A stretch of 64,000 nt of DNA from Phycisphaerales bacterium (GCA_020852515.1 JADZAS010000005.1:124001-188000); one strand, 5' to 3'; counted from the first letter of the stretch, positions 38,199-47,177 are shown. Made by a program: numbers and translations. Notes: generated by a model not told the origin, from the sequence alone.

Positions 38199-40478
38199 GT
38201 GAGTGAGGCATCCTCTTCAGATCGCGCTCGAACCGGCTCATCCGGCTCCAACGCGCGCGCATCGCGACTCGTCGTCCTGATGTTCACCGACATCGCCGAC
38301 TCGACCACTCTCAAGTCCCGCCTTGGTCTCAACGTCTACTCTTCGCTCGCCTCCGCCCACGACTCGTTGATGCGCGAGATGGTCGGCGCCGTCGCCGGCG
38401 CCGAGATCCTCAAGGACACCGGCGACGGGTTCATGATCCTCTTCCCGACCTCGAGCGCGGCCGTTTCCGTCGCCCTGCGCTTCCAGCACGCGATTGGGCA
38501 TCTCGACCACCCTGACGCATCGTCAACGGAAGAAGACCCTCGTTCCCGTTTCCTTGTGCGCATCGGCATTCACATGGGTGAGGTCGCCGACCTCGGCCCC
38601 GATATCTACGGCAAGCAGAAAGTAGTCGGACTCGCCGCCGACCTCTCCGCACGCATCGAGTCGCTCGCGAAGCCGGGACAGATCCTGCTCACGCGCGGCG
38701 CATTCGATGATGCACGCCAGTTCATACGCAGCGATCCCTCGGCCGGCGCAGGTGATTCATCGCAACTGCGCTGGATGGCGCACGGCCCATATCTCTTCAA
38801 GGGCGCGGAAGAGCCGCTCGAAGTGTACGAAGTCGGCGTCGTCGGCGAAGCGCCGCTGGCGGCTCCACCTGACAGTGAGAAGGTGCGCCGCGTTATCCCC
38901 CCGGGCACGGAGGCCATGTACGACTGGCGGCCCGCTGCAGGTCTGTCCATCCCCGGCCGAGACCGGTGGCGCCTCGAGCGACAGATCGGCGAAGGCGGGT
39001 TCGGCGAAGTCTGGCTCGCACAGCACGAGCAGACTGGCCTGCCTCGCGTCTTCAAGTTCTGCTTCAACGCCGATCGGCTGCGCGGCCTTCGGCGCGAACT
39101 CACGCTCTTCCGCGTGCTGCGCGAAACCCTGGGCCAGCGCGCCGACATCGCACAACTCTACGAAGTCAGTCTCGATCAGCCGCCGTTCAGTATCGAATAC
39201 GAATACTCGCCCGAAGGCGATCTGCGCGCGTGGGCCGATGCACGCGGCGGCATCGCGACAGTGCCTCTGTCCACGCGCCTGGATCTGCTGGCCCGCACCG
39301 CGCAAGCCGTGGCCGCGGCTCATTCCGCCGGCGTGCTCCACAAGGACCTCAAGCCGACGAACATCCTCATCACCGTCGACGATCAAGGCACGCCTCATCC
39401 CAAGATCATTGACTTCGGCATCGGGGTCTTGACCGATCCGGCCGTGATCGGGCAGCACCACATCGCCAACTCCGGCTTCACCGAGACGCAACTGACCGAA
39501 AACGAATCGAGTCGCACCGGGACGCGCCTCTACGCGCCGCCCGAGTCACTTTCGGCCGATCCGAAACAACGCCGGTTCACGCCGCAGGGCGATGTCTATT
39601 CGCTCGGGGTGCTGCTCTATCAACTGGCGATCGGAGACCTTGATCGACCGCTGGCGTACGGCTGGGAACGCGAGGTCGACGCGCCGCTGGCTGCGGTTAT
39701 CGCGCGCTGCATCGATGGTGACGTCACCCGTCGCTATCCCACTGCCGATGAACTCGCCCACGACCTGTCCGCGCTCGCCGAAACATACGTTGGCCGCGAC
39801 ATGAGCGTCCTTTTGCCGCGCATCGAACCTGGTCCGCAGCCGGTTTCGCTCCACGAGCGAGACAACGCTGCCGTTCCAACATCCCGCCAACACGCCTCGC
39901 GTCCGCGCGCCATCCTGCAGCAAGTACAGCGACACTGGCTGGCCGCTTTCGTCGCCCTCGTCATCGTCTGCGGTCTGATCGCCGTCTTGGCATCAGTGCT
40001 TCCCAACCATGACGGCAACGTGATTGACGTCATGTCCGAGCCACATGCCTTCACTGTGTCGCTGGAGCCAGCCCTGCATGATCCACAGGGTCAGCCCGTC
40101 CGCCCGGGTGAACTGATCGTCGATCTCCGGGGATCGGATCTACACATCAGCATTGCAGACGTTACTTCGGAAAGTGACCTGGCCGGGCCGTCGAAACCCG
40201 TACCGATTCCCGATAGCGTCGGCATACTCAACTTCCGTGTCTCGATCGAGAGTGCGGCCGCTTCTTCCATGGATTACAGTTCGAGCCTCCCCACGCGCGA
40301 ACTGCTCCGTGCATTCAAGAGTGAATCGCCCGTGGGGGATTCGGCCATCAATCCTGACTTTAAGGTGACGGGCGACGGCGCCATCGAACTGTTCGTCCCC
40401 GTGCTCAAGTCGCTCGACCTGGGATTCTCCGGCGTGGTGCGCATCGTGCTCAAGGGCGCCGCCATCGACCACATCTAG
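38199..40478 (+). CDS. Fusion of class III nucleotidyl cyclase and Ser/Thr protein kinase, membrane-anchored
   Basis: 759 residues from GTG 38199. Residues of about 24-200 form a class III cyclase domain: MFTDIADST and DTGDGFMILF carry the two metal Asp. The transition-state pair is altered, reading GLAADLSARIES where an Asn-x3-Arg pattern is usual (Asp in place of Asn, Arg kept). Residues of about 255-520 form a kinase: GEGGFGEVWLA, Lys in RVFKFCF, HKDLKPTN, DFG and APPES, all catalytic residues kept. A membrane span at about 582-604 (AAFVALVIVCGLIAVLASVL) leads to a tail of about 150 residues outside. The tail probably senses a signal. Whether the cyclase makes a nucleotide or only binds one is unclear. 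Confidence 0.85.
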   Translation: MSEASSSDRARTGSSGSNARASRLVVLMFTDIADSTTLKSRLGLNVYSSLASAHDSLMREMVGAVAGAEILKDTGDGFMILFPTSSAAVSVALRFQHAIGHLDHPDASSTEEDPRSRFLVRIGIHMGEVADLGPDIYGKQKVVGLAADLSARIESLAKPGQILLTRGAFDDARQFIRSDPSAGAGDSSQLRWMAHGPYLFKGAEEPLEVYEVGVVGEAPLAAPPDSEKVRRVIPPGTEAMYDWRPAAGLSIPGRDRWRLERQIGEGGFGEVWLAQHEQTGLPRVFKFCFNADRLRGLRRELTLFRVLRETLGQRADIAQLYEVSLDQPPFSIEYEYSPEGDLRAWADARGGIATVPLSTRLDLLARTAQAVAAAHSAGVLHKDLKPTNILITVDDQGTPHPKIIDFGIGVLTDPAVIGQHHIANSGFTETQLTENESSRTGTRLYAPPESLSADPKQRRFTPQGDVYSLGVLLYQLAIGDLDRPLAYGWEREVDAPLAAVIARCIDGDVTRRYPTADELAHDLSALAETYVGRDMSVLLPRIEPGPQPVSLHERDNAAVPTSRQHASRPRAILQQVQRHWLAAFVALVIVCGLIAVLASVLPNHDGNVIDVMSEPHAFTVSLEPALHDPQGQPVRPGELIVDLRGSDLHISIADVTSESDLAGPSKPVPIPDSVGILNFRVSIESAAASSMDYSSSLPTRELLRAFKSESPVGDSAINPDFKVTGDGAIELFVPVLKSLDLGFSGVVRIVLKGAAIDHI

Positions 40479-40494
40479 CTCGCAAAGTGCCGGG

Positions 40495-41847
40495 TTACCT
40501 CGGGTCGACAGGTGACGCCGGCGCCGCGCAACCGCAGTTCTCCAGTCCCAGCCTCGACCGCGCCACGCGCAGCGCGGCCTCCACTCCGAGCCGCGGCAGC
40601 CAGCAGTCCGAATCCAGCTTCACGTCGTGACCCAGTGCGTTCTGGCCAAGCAGTCTGCGCATTCGATTGCTCGGCGTGTCGGGCGCCTCCTCTTGGCCCT
40701 CCTCAGCGTTTCTGTCGATGACGACTCTCGAAAGGTAGCGATCGGCCCAGTCGCCGAGTTCTTTGACCTCGGGGTCGGCGCGTTCATTGTCTTGAGCGTC
40801 GTAGACGTGCTCAGACTCATCCGCAATCGCATCGACGTCGATGGTCGTATCGAATTCCATGTAGTCGCCTTTGAGGCTTGGACCAAATCGATTGCCTGAC
40901 ATGCTCACCTTTCTTGACTGGCTCGCATTGTCGATCGCGTACACATCGTTGAATGCAAACAGGTTCGAATTCAGCACGACTTCCGTGTCGCTCTCGAGGC
41001 GGAGACCCGATCCGCCGATGGTGCCGTAGGCGTCGTGCTTTTCGGTGAAGAGCGATGAATTGCGCGACATCGTGAAGACGGGGATGCCCCTGCCATCGCG
41101 CGGATGCCAGATACTGTGCAGTGCAAAGCCAAAGCCGGTGTTGTTGATGGCGGCATTGTTCTCAATGGTGAACACCGCTCCCTCGTGCCCCCAGAGTGAG
41201 AACGCGCCCTGTGTCGGCGCGGTGTTGATCACGAGGCAATTCCGAATCGTCACCTTGGCGTGTCGTCCGGAATGAATCCGCAGGCCACCCGCCTCGGGCG
41301 ACTGGTTCTCGCCATCCGCCGGATTGGCGCGCCGTGCGATCTTCGCGCCGTCGTTTGTGTACCGATTCCGCCCTGCATTGTCGAAGATGATCCCGTCAAC
41401 GACGAGCGACATCGGCTCGGTTGACTCGAATCGACTGGCGTCGATGATGAGGCGGTATTGCGCCTTCGCATTCGACGACTTGTTGTCGCCTGTGAAGATG
41501 GTCGGGCGTTCGCCCCACGGGTCACGCGTCGTGAACGCTTCGTCCCAGCCGCCGTAGATTTCCACCGGAACCCCGATTTCATCGACGCCGCTCGAACTGC
41601 GACCCGGGTACTCGCCACCGGCGATGAACACGCGATCACCCGCAGAGAGGCGCGATACGATGTTCCCCAGATCGCTTGCGGGATTTTCAACCGTGCCGAC
41701 TTTCCCCCCGCCGTTTGAAGCGGAGATGTACCAGTCGCGTTGAGCCTCGGCCGGACGCGCCGCCGCGAGTAAGACGCCCATTGTGCAGACGAACCACGCG
41801 ATTTGCAGTTCAGCACACGCCGCGCGACAACCTCGCTGGTCAGTCAT
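40495..41847 (-). CDS. Secreted right-handed beta-helix protein
   Basis: 450 residues; signal peptide ending near AEAQRDWY. The opening ASNGGGKVGTVENPASDLGNIVSRLSAGDRVFIAGGEYPG is typical of parallel beta-helix (pectate-lyase-like) proteins, followed by ladder-like runs AKVTIRNCLVINT, AVFTIENNAAINNTGFGFALHS and EVVLNSNLFAFNDVYAI. No catalytic triad of a lyase is evident. The start at 41847 follows AAGGAAGG. Such proteins usually bind or cleave polysaccharide; activity here is not shown. It converges with the cyclase/kinase gene with 16 bp between. Confidence 0.75.
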   Translation of the reverse strand: MTDQRGCRAACAELQIAWFVCTMGVLLAAARPAEAQRDWYISASNGGGKVGTVENPASDLGNIVSRLSAGDRVFIAGGEYPGRSSSGVDEIGVPVEIYGGWDEAFTTRDPWGERPTIFTGDNKSSNAKAQYRLIIDASRFESTEPMSLVVDGIIFDNAGRNRYTNDGAKIARRANPADGENQSPEAGGLRIHSGRHAKVTIRNCLVINTAPTQGAFSLWGHEGAVFTIENNAAINNTGFGFALHSIWHPRDGRGIPVFTMSRNSSLFTEKHDAYGTIGGSGLRLESDTEVVLNSNLFAFNDVYAIDNASQSRKVSMSGNRFGPSLKGDYMEFDTTIDVDAIADESEHVYDAQDNERADPEVKELGDWADRYLSRVVIDRNAEEGQEEAPDTPSNRMRRLLGQNALGHDVKLDSDCWLPRLGVEAALRVARSRLGLENCGCAAPASPVDPR

Positions 41848-41912
41848 GGCACCCTTCCTTTGCTGGTGCTCCTACCATAGCCGACGGGAGTCCCCGAACA
41901 ACACCCGTCAAC

Positions 41913-42118
41913 TCAATCTGTATTACACAGCCGGCCAGGGCATTCGCCATTTGCTCGCAACACCTTGACATTCAATCGCATAGTGCACGTCAACGCCGCG
42001 TACAGCGCCACCGCCAGCCATGGATTCAAAGACGCCAGGCCAATGCCGGCGATGTAGAGCACGACCGACGCCTTGCCCTTGACATCAGGGCCCACCGCGA
42101 GCCGTGGTCGGGAAGCCG
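41913..42118 (-). pseudogene. Possible C-terminal remnant of a TMEM175-like membrane protein
   Basis: The frame reads VGPDVKGKASVVLYIAGIG followed by LASLNPWLAVALYAAL, which resembles the last spans of TMEM175/DUF1211 channel proteins (basic start, small-residue span, P-W-L-A, second span). The upstream part of such a protein is missing and the palindrome at 42136 lies in its place. It may be coincidence. Confidence 0.3.
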
Positions 42119-42135
42119 GCCGCTTCGCGAACGCA

Positions 42136-42165
42136 GCAACCCCGCCGCGATCGCGGCGGGGTTGC
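42136..42165. terminator. Perfect 30-base palindrome, possible terminator
   Basis: GCAACCCCGCCGCGA followed directly by its exact reverse complement. It is 61 bp beyond the stop of the gene at 42226-42582 (minus strand). No T-run follows, so it could instead be a cruciform or binding site. Confidence 0.45.
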
Positions 42166-42225
42166 CATCAGGTTCGTCCATTCGCGCAAGGAGTCGAGCG
42201 CCCCGCGCCGCGGTAGGTTTGCCGC

Positions 42226-42582
42226 TCAATAGTTGCCGTCGCCGTACTCGTCGAACTCGACCATGCGGCGCTGGTCCTCGTACTCGTAGTAGCCCTGCTC
42301 GGCCTCGGCCATCTGCCGGCGGACGTCGAGCATCATCTGCTGCTGCGTGTGCAGCGCTTCGATCGCCGCCTGCTGCATCTGCTGCTGGAGCGAGATGGCC
42401 GGCAGACCGCCCGACGGCTGGGCCTTGCTCTCGGCTGCGTTGCTCGACGAAGTCATCTTGCCGATAAACCCGCCCAGCGCGAGCACGGCCAGCAGCACGC
42501 ATCCGCCGATGACGAACTTGCCCATGCCCGAACCGCCGTGGTAATGATCATCGCCGAATTCCGATTCGAAATCGATCTCCAT
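42226..42582 (-). CDS. Small single-span membrane protein with acidic N-terminus
   Basis: 118 residues. The ATG at 42582 (MEIDFESEFGDDHYHGG) follows GGAGGGTG; the longer upstream frame lacks support. An acidic, His/Gly-containing head is followed by one membrane span (FVIGGCVLLAVLALGGFIG), a Ser/Ala/Gln linker and a Gln/Glu-rich helix (ISLQQQMQQAAIEALHTQQQMM) likely to form a coiled coil, ending in an acidic Tyr-rich tail (YYEYEDQRRMVEFDEYGDGNY). No family recognised. Confidence 0.65.
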   Translation of the reverse strand: MEIDFESEFGDDHYHGGSGMGKFVIGGCVLLAVLALGGFIGKMTSSSNAAESKAQPSGGLPAISLQQQMQQAAIEALHTQQQMMLDVRRQMAEAEQGYYEYEDQRRMVEFDEYGDGNY

Positions 42583-42888
42583 CGCTTCACCCTCCATCCG
42601 CCGCGACCGTCCCGCGCGGCCCTGACGCCAGGGCCCGCACCGACGCCGCATCGAGCGGTATCGCATTGCTTCGGAGACATGCCACATGAACTTGACAGCC
42701 AATGCGCCCCGCGCGCGGACAAACGCCGCCCACGACGGCAGGTTCAATAATCACCGGCCGCGCACACCGCCAACGCCACGCCCGACAATCTTGCGGGTCC
42801 AATACGCGCATCGACCGCTGCCTGCAGCACGAAAAAACCGGCGCGCACTGCGCGCCGGTGAGGGTCCTGCATCATTCGTGCCCCGCCC
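42583..42888. other. Intergenic region between two minus-strand genes
   Basis: 306 bp. The peroxidase terminator (42832-42858) lies at the right end and the ribosome-binding site of the small membrane protein at the left end. I see no gene in the rest. Confidence 0.6.
42832..42858 (-). terminator. Terminator of the heme peroxidase gene
   Basis: On the minus strand CCGGCGCGC-AGT-GCGCGCCGG is followed at once by TTTTTT, 30 bp after the stop codon. Confidence 0.9.
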
Positions 42889-44583
42889 CTACCGCCTCAG
42901 GTGAAACACATCATCCTGGATCTCCCGGTCGATGGTCGTGTTGCGGCGAATGATCGTCGCGAGCGTCTGCGTCTCGATGAACCGCGCCGCCTGCGGGCCG
43001 AGGTACGACTCGTACCAGAAACGATCCCCATCGCGCAGCCGCGTGAACTGGTCGGTGATCAGCATGAACAGGCACTGGCCGTAGATCGAGCCCTCGACGT
43101 GCGGCTCGGAGAGCAGGCCGACCCACGGGTCGATCCGGTCCACGTGGCCGTACGCCTCTTCCAGCCGCCGCACGATCTCAGGGTCGTCGGTGATCTCCTC
43201 GAACAACTGCACTTCCGCCAGACCCAAGCTGCGGCGCACGTGGTTGTAGCTCGCCACGCCGTGGTCGCGGCCTCGCTGCATGTTCAGCGAGACCAGGTCA
43301 AACCCGCCGGCGCCCGGAGGCCCGAAGAGCATGTTGCGCACGGGATCGATGATGTACGGATCGAGCGTCTGCGCCGGCCGCACGACCAGGCCGCGCAGCA
43401 GCGGCTCAATGCCCAGTTCCACGATCAGTTCAGGCCGAAAGAACGCTTCCTCAAGCGGCAGATTCCCCTCCGGAATCACGTGCCCGTTCTCGTCGAGCCG
43501 CAGCAGCACCGGCGAGAGCAGCGTGTGACCCATTCGCCACCCCGCCGTCGCAAATTCGTTCGCAATCGAAGGATTCACATCCGGCCGGTAGCCCTCGTAC
43601 GGCGGCAACGCGTTGGGCCCGAGGATCGCCGGCAGGAACTCGTTGTACGTGATCGCCTGAATCTCCGCGCCCACGATCGCCCGCGCATACAGATAGATCT
43701 TCTCGCCGCTCAGGTTCGGCCGCTCGGCACGAATGCGATCGGCCCAGTAGTTGTGCTCGCGCACGAACAGCGTGTGCATCGCCGTCAGCGCGCTCTGCTC
43801 GTTCACGCGAATGTCGCCGCCGACGAACATGGTCGGATCGTTCGGATCCGGAATGTTGGGGAACCCGTTGACGTTGTAGGGCAGGAAGTTGCCTTCGCTG
43901 GTCTTGAGTCGGCCCGTGCCGTCGAGCGTACGCAGCTCCTGCGCCCGCGCCTTGTCCGAACCGTACACCTGTGAGCCGTCGATGAACGACGTGATGTGAT
44001 TGATCTGCTGCCGCACGCCATCGACCATGCGATACCCCGAGCGGTCCAGCGGAATCACTTCCCGCCCCGTCCCGTGGGGATCAAACCACGGATCGCCCTG
44101 CGGCACCGGAATGTCGAAGCGCTCAGCGGGCTGGGCAATGGGTGTCTCAACCACGTCGTGGTCGATCCACTGGCCCCACTGCCAGATGAAGTCCGTCAGA
44201 CCCAGGTCGTTGGGCATGTCGCCGGGCTGGGAATTGACAATGTTGCTCACCACGCGCGGGCCGGGTCGATCCTGCCCGCCGGGCACGTTGCCCGCGCCGT
44301 CGCCGTACTCCGGCTCCATGAGGCGCAGCAGCGTGGTGCGGGCCGCGCCCCACTCGCCGTGCTCGGGGTTGTTCCACCAGCCGTCGATGCGACGAAACTC
44401 GCTGGGATACTGCGCCGGGCCCACCTGCAGATCAGGCGGCCGGCTCACCGGCGCCGGCGACTGCTGCGGCCGGTGCGTCGGCGAACGACCCACCCCCACG
44501 GGCGGCTTGACCGTCGCCACCGCAAATACGCACGCCGCACATCCCACGCTAACCGCAGCCGCACCAGTGAAAAGTCGGGACAT
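42889..44583 (-). CDS. Secreted animal-type heme peroxidase (peroxidasin-like)
   Basis: 564 residues from ATG 44583, which follows GAGGAGAG; the N-terminus is an export signal. The mature part is one heme-peroxidase domain: WQWGQWIDHD carries the distal His and the calcium/heme Asp, HITSFIDGSQVYGSDK, VREHNYWADRI, and FATAGWRMGHTLLSP holds the conserved Arg/Gly and proximal His. LNMQRGRDHGVASYNHVRR and MLITDQFTRLRDGDRFWY are further family marks. Such enzymes use peroxide to oxidise halides or phenols outside the cell. A strong terminator follows. Confidence 0.93.
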   Translation of the reverse strand: MSRLFTGAAAVSVGCAACVFAVATVKPPVGVGRSPTHRPQQSPAPVSRPPDLQVGPAQYPSEFRRIDGWWNNPEHGEWGAARTTLLRLMEPEYGDGAGNVPGGQDRPGPRVVSNIVNSQPGDMPNDLGLTDFIWQWGQWIDHDVVETPIAQPAERFDIPVPQGDPWFDPHGTGREVIPLDRSGYRMVDGVRQQINHITSFIDGSQVYGSDKARAQELRTLDGTGRLKTSEGNFLPYNVNGFPNIPDPNDPTMFVGGDIRVNEQSALTAMHTLFVREHNYWADRIRAERPNLSGEKIYLYARAIVGAEIQAITYNEFLPAILGPNALPPYEGYRPDVNPSIANEFATAGWRMGHTLLSPVLLRLDENGHVIPEGNLPLEEAFFRPELIVELGIEPLLRGLVVRPAQTLDPYIIDPVRNMLFGPPGAGGFDLVSLNMQRGRDHGVASYNHVRRSLGLAEVQLFEEITDDPEIVRRLEEAYGHVDRIDPWVGLLSEPHVEGSIYGQCLFMLITDQFTRLRDGDRFWYESYLGPQAARFIETQTLATIIRRNTTIDREIQDDVFHLRR

Positions 44584-44968
44584 ACTCTCTCCTCTGCTGA
44601 CAGAACTCCGCAAGGGTGGCGCGCAGCGCACACAGCACGCATCCGCAGAGGGGTCTCTTCGGACTGATCCCCATCGATATCCATCGGGGGCCCGCGCCAG
44701 ACGCGACGATTATACACGAACTCGCGCAGCCGCCCGGCCGCTGAAAGCAGGCTTTCGCCGATTTCGTCCTCCGCCGCCTCCGGGTCCTGCCGCTCGCTTC
44801 CCACCGCGTTTGCCCCCCGGCCTGCCAATTCTCCAATTTGAATTGTCCACCTCGGCCGCGCCCGGCGAGTTCTGGGTGCCGGGCGCTCGTGTGCATCGGG
44901 GCGTCCCGACAAAGCCCGGCCAAACCAACCGCTCCGGCCGTTGCCGAAGCGCAGCAAGGAGAAGACCA
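44584..44968. other. Divergent promoter region
   Basis: 385 bp between the peroxidase gene and the secreted protein gene at 44969, which are transcribed apart. Both ribosome-binding sites are at its ends. An AT-rich spot contains CAATTC...GAATTG (about 44826-44845), a small inverted repeat that could be an operator. I see no gene. Confidence 0.5.
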
Positions 44969-45622
44969 ATGTTCAGCATGGCCCTCGTTACCGCGTCGAT
45001 CCTCACCACCGCCATCAACACGGCTCCCCCGGCCGTCGGCTCCGCTCTCGACGATCAGACCCTCGAGCCGCAGGCCACCTTCACCTACCGCCAGCCTTGG
45101 ACCCGACCCTCCGCCGCGTTTGAATCGCGCGTCTTCGACTGCGGCGCCCCGCGGCCGAGCGACCTCGCTGCGATGGATGACTTCCGCCCCCGCCGCGACG
45201 GCGACCTGCTGGGCATGCGATGGTGGGGCGTGCTGCTCAACGGCGCCCAGATCGGCCATCCTTATTACATCGCCATCTACAGCGACGTGGACTGCCAGCC
45301 CGGCGATCTGCTCTACGAAACCTGTCTCGTACCCCAGACCCGCCCCGTGGGCATCGACTGCCTCAACCAGCGCGTCTTCGAGTTCCGCACGCCCATGCCC
45401 GCCTTCGGCGTCCAAGCCGGCAAGCGCTACTGGCTCCAGATCTCCGAGGCCGACGCCCTCAGCGCCCAGCCCGGCGTCAACGACTTCCTCTGGTCCGGCC
45501 ATCAGCCCGTCGTCGGCTGCCGCGCCCTGCAGACGCCCGACTACGTCACCTACCGCCCGCTGACCGACCCGTGCAACCAGCGCACCAGCGACCTCGCCTT
45601 TGACCTGCTCTTCCGCAACTGA
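44969..45622 (+). CDS. Secreted protein of unknown function
   Basis: 217 residues. The ATG at 44969 follows AAGGAG; the open frame upstream is not convincing. A signal-like N-terminus (MFSMALVTASILTTAINTAPPA) precedes a single domain with several cysteines and a jelly-roll look (DDFRPRRDGDLLGMRWWGVLLNG, YYIAIYSDVDCQPGDLLYETCLVP, FGVQAGKRYWLQISEAD). The repeating I-x-I-Y-S-D and Y-W-L-Q-I phrases are like planctomycete secreted proteins annotated as hypothetical. A strong terminator follows. Confidence 0.75.
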   Translation: MFSMALVTASILTTAINTAPPAVGSALDDQTLEPQATFTYRQPWTRPSAAFESRVFDCGAPRPSDLAAMDDFRPRRDGDLLGMRWWGVLLNGAQIGHPYYIAIYSDVDCQPGDLLYETCLVPQTRPVGIDCLNQRVFEFRTPMPAFGVQAGKRYWLQISEADALSAQPGVNDFLWSGHQPVVGCRALQTPDYVTYRPLTDPCNQRTSDLAFDLLFRN

Positions 45623-45657
45623 TCCGCTCCCTCGACCCCGTCCGCTCCAACCCCACG

Positions 45658-45696
45658 AACCCGGCCGGCCCAACCCCGGCCGGGTTCTTATTTTTG
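45658..45696 (+). terminator. Terminator of the secreted protein gene
   Basis: AACCCGGCCGG / CCGGCCGGGTT pair over 11 bases around a short loop and are followed by CTTATTTTTG, 35 bp after the stop codon. Confidence 0.9.
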
Positions 45697-45767
45697 TCCG
45701 CCGTCCTGACACCGCTACATTTCTCCGACCAGGTCTTCCCGCCCGACGCCCCCTGCAGGAGCGGATC

Positions 45768-46313
45768 ATGGCTGACGACATCCACCTTGCTCTGCTCGAT
45801 CAGATCAAAGTTGCATCGCCGTGCCCGGTGCCGTGGGAGTCGATGACAGGCGATGACACGACGCGCTTCTGCGGCGAGTGCAGCCTGCACGTGCACAACC
45901 TCTCGGCCATGAGCCGCGGCCAGGCCGAGGCGTTCCTTCAGCAGCATCGCCACGACGATCGCGTCTGCGCCACCTTCTTCCGCCGCACCGACGGCACGAT
46001 TCTCACTCAGGATTGCCCCGTCGGTCTCGCCGCCATCCGCGCCAGGGCGCGCCGCGCTGCCGGCCGCGCTGTGGCAGCGATGTTCGCCCTGCTCGGCGTC
46101 TCGCTCACCATACCCGGCTGCAATGGGTACGGCATGACCGGTGGAGTGATCTGCATCGATGAAGAAGAAAGCGAGTCCGGCCAGCCCAGCGATGCACCCG
46201 ACGAACCGGCAGCCGAAGAACTCGATCAGCATTCAAGCGGCCCGGCAGGAGAAGAAGGCGCCTACCTCACCGGACGCATCTTGATCACACGTCCGCAGCC
46301 GCCCCGAAACTGA
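45768..46313 (+). CDS. Cysteine-containing protein with a C-x2-C head domain and one membrane span
   Basis: 181 residues from ATG 45768 after AGGAG. The first 75 residues hold the pattern SPCPVPWESMTGDDTTRFCGECSLHVHNLSAMSRGQAEAF and RVCATFFRRTDGTILTQDCP, a small domain recognised in many bacteroidete and planctomycete proteins (CxxxWxxM...RFCxxC...V-x-N/D-x-S/T). A hydrophobic stretch (RAVAAMFALLGVSLTIPGC) follows, then an acidic tail. The head may bind metal or be redox-active; that is inference from the cysteines. Confidence 0.7.
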   Translation: MADDIHLALLDQIKVASPCPVPWESMTGDDTTRFCGECSLHVHNLSAMSRGQAEAFLQQHRHDDRVCATFFRRTDGTILTQDCPVGLAAIRARARRAAGRAVAAMFALLGVSLTIPGCNGYGMTGGVICIDEEESESGQPSDAPDEPAAEELDQHSSGPAGEEGAYLTGRILITRPQPPRN

Positions 46314-46469
46314 CCGTGCCTGCCGTCGAATGGCGAAACGCTCGCCGCTCATGCCGCCGCCATCCGCGATTGAAGTCCACCATCCGGCGGAGCCGATTTC
46401 AAGCGAAGAGACGTCATTGCAAACGAGCTGGCCGGCGCCGGAGCGGGCCCGGCCGCGGAGGATCAATCG

Positions 46470-46925
46470 ATGGGCAAGGTTTCAATCTCGAGGTTCATCG
46501 CAGCGCCGCCCAAGCGCGTCTTCGACATCGCCGCCGACTTCGAGAACGCACCCCGGCGCATCTCCGCGATCAAGAGCGTCGAAATGCTCACGGGCGGCGA
46601 AGTGAAAAAGGGCACGCGCTTCCGCGAGACGCGCATCATGTTCGGCCGCGAGGCCACCGAAGAACTCGAAGTCACCGCCTACGACCCGCCCCACTCCTAC
46701 CAGGTCGGCTGCAACTCGTGCGGCTGCTGGATGGAAACGCGCTTCCGCTTCGAACCCGATGGCACCGGCACCAACCTCGTGATGGACCTCGCCTGGAAAC
46801 CGCTCACTCTCTTTGCCAAACTCGCCTCGCCACTGAGCGCGATCATGCTTAAGAAATGCGTCAAGGCCTTCGACCAGGACATCGACGAACTCAAGTACGC
46901 CGCCGAGCAGCCGGTCGAGAAGTAA
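46470..46925 (+). CDS. SRPBCC-superfamily protein (polyketide cyclase-like)
   Basis: 151 residues. The helix-grip fold is suggested by VSISRFIAAPPKRVFDIAADFENAPRRI at the start, GTRFRETRIMFGREATEELEVTAYDPPHSYQVG in the middle sheet and a long C-terminal helix (LSAIMLKKCVKAFDQDIDELKYAAE). These proteins bind hydrophobic ligands; the ligand here is unknown. It is followed by an intergenic repeat cluster rather than an operon partner. Confidence 0.8.
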   Translation: MGKVSISRFIAAPPKRVFDIAADFENAPRRISAIKSVEMLTGGEVKKGTRFRETRIMFGREATEELEVTAYDPPHSYQVGCNSCGCWMETRFRFEPDGTGTNLVMDLAWKPLTLFAKLASPLSAIMLKKCVKAFDQDIDELKYAAEQPVEK

Positions 46926-46931
46926 CCGAAT

Positions 46932-47130
46932 GTAGGTCAGGTGCAACCTGACACTTTCGCCTATCACCAGCCTTCGCCGAACCATCGCGCGATCGCACGA
47001 TCGAAGATTCTCCTCTTCGCCCCAGCGGGGCGCCATCACGTAGCCACGGGTGCAGCGCAGCACGCGCTCTCGCGTGCGCAGCGCAACCCGTGGAACGCCG
47101 GCAAACAAATCCCGAGCCCCGAAGGGGCGA
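46932..47130. repeat. Intergenic cluster of REP-like palindromes
   Basis: Four hairpins lie in succession: GTCAGGT-GCA-ACCTGAC (46936-46952), GCCCC-AG-CGGGGC (47020-47031), a long imperfect hairpin whose ends are CCACGGGT / ACCCGTGG (47044-47093) and whose centre is CACGCG-CTCT-CGCGTG, and GCCCC-GAA-GGGGC (47116-47128). The first and last types recur at 20461-20547. They lie directly before the zinc-ribbon gene array. Confidence 0.75.
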
Positions 47131-47177
47131 CAGAGTCCCCCACCCCGCCCACCGACCCTGCACGATACCATCACCCA

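Larger units (their letters stand above)
41848..42225. other. Intergenic region with a possible gene remnant and palindrome
   Basis: 378 bp without an intact gene. It holds a short membrane-like frame (41913-42118) and a perfect 30-base palindrome (42136-42165), described separately. Confidence 0.6.

Noticed and set aside
44000-44968. The upstream extension of the secreted protein frame
   Set aside because: It lies antisense to the peroxidase gene and across its promoter; the ATG at 44969 has a ribosome-binding site and begins a signal peptide.
46932-47130. An insertion sequence at the palindrome cluster
   Set aside because: There is no transposase frame and no pair of terminal repeats with target duplication; the structure is a series of short hairpins.
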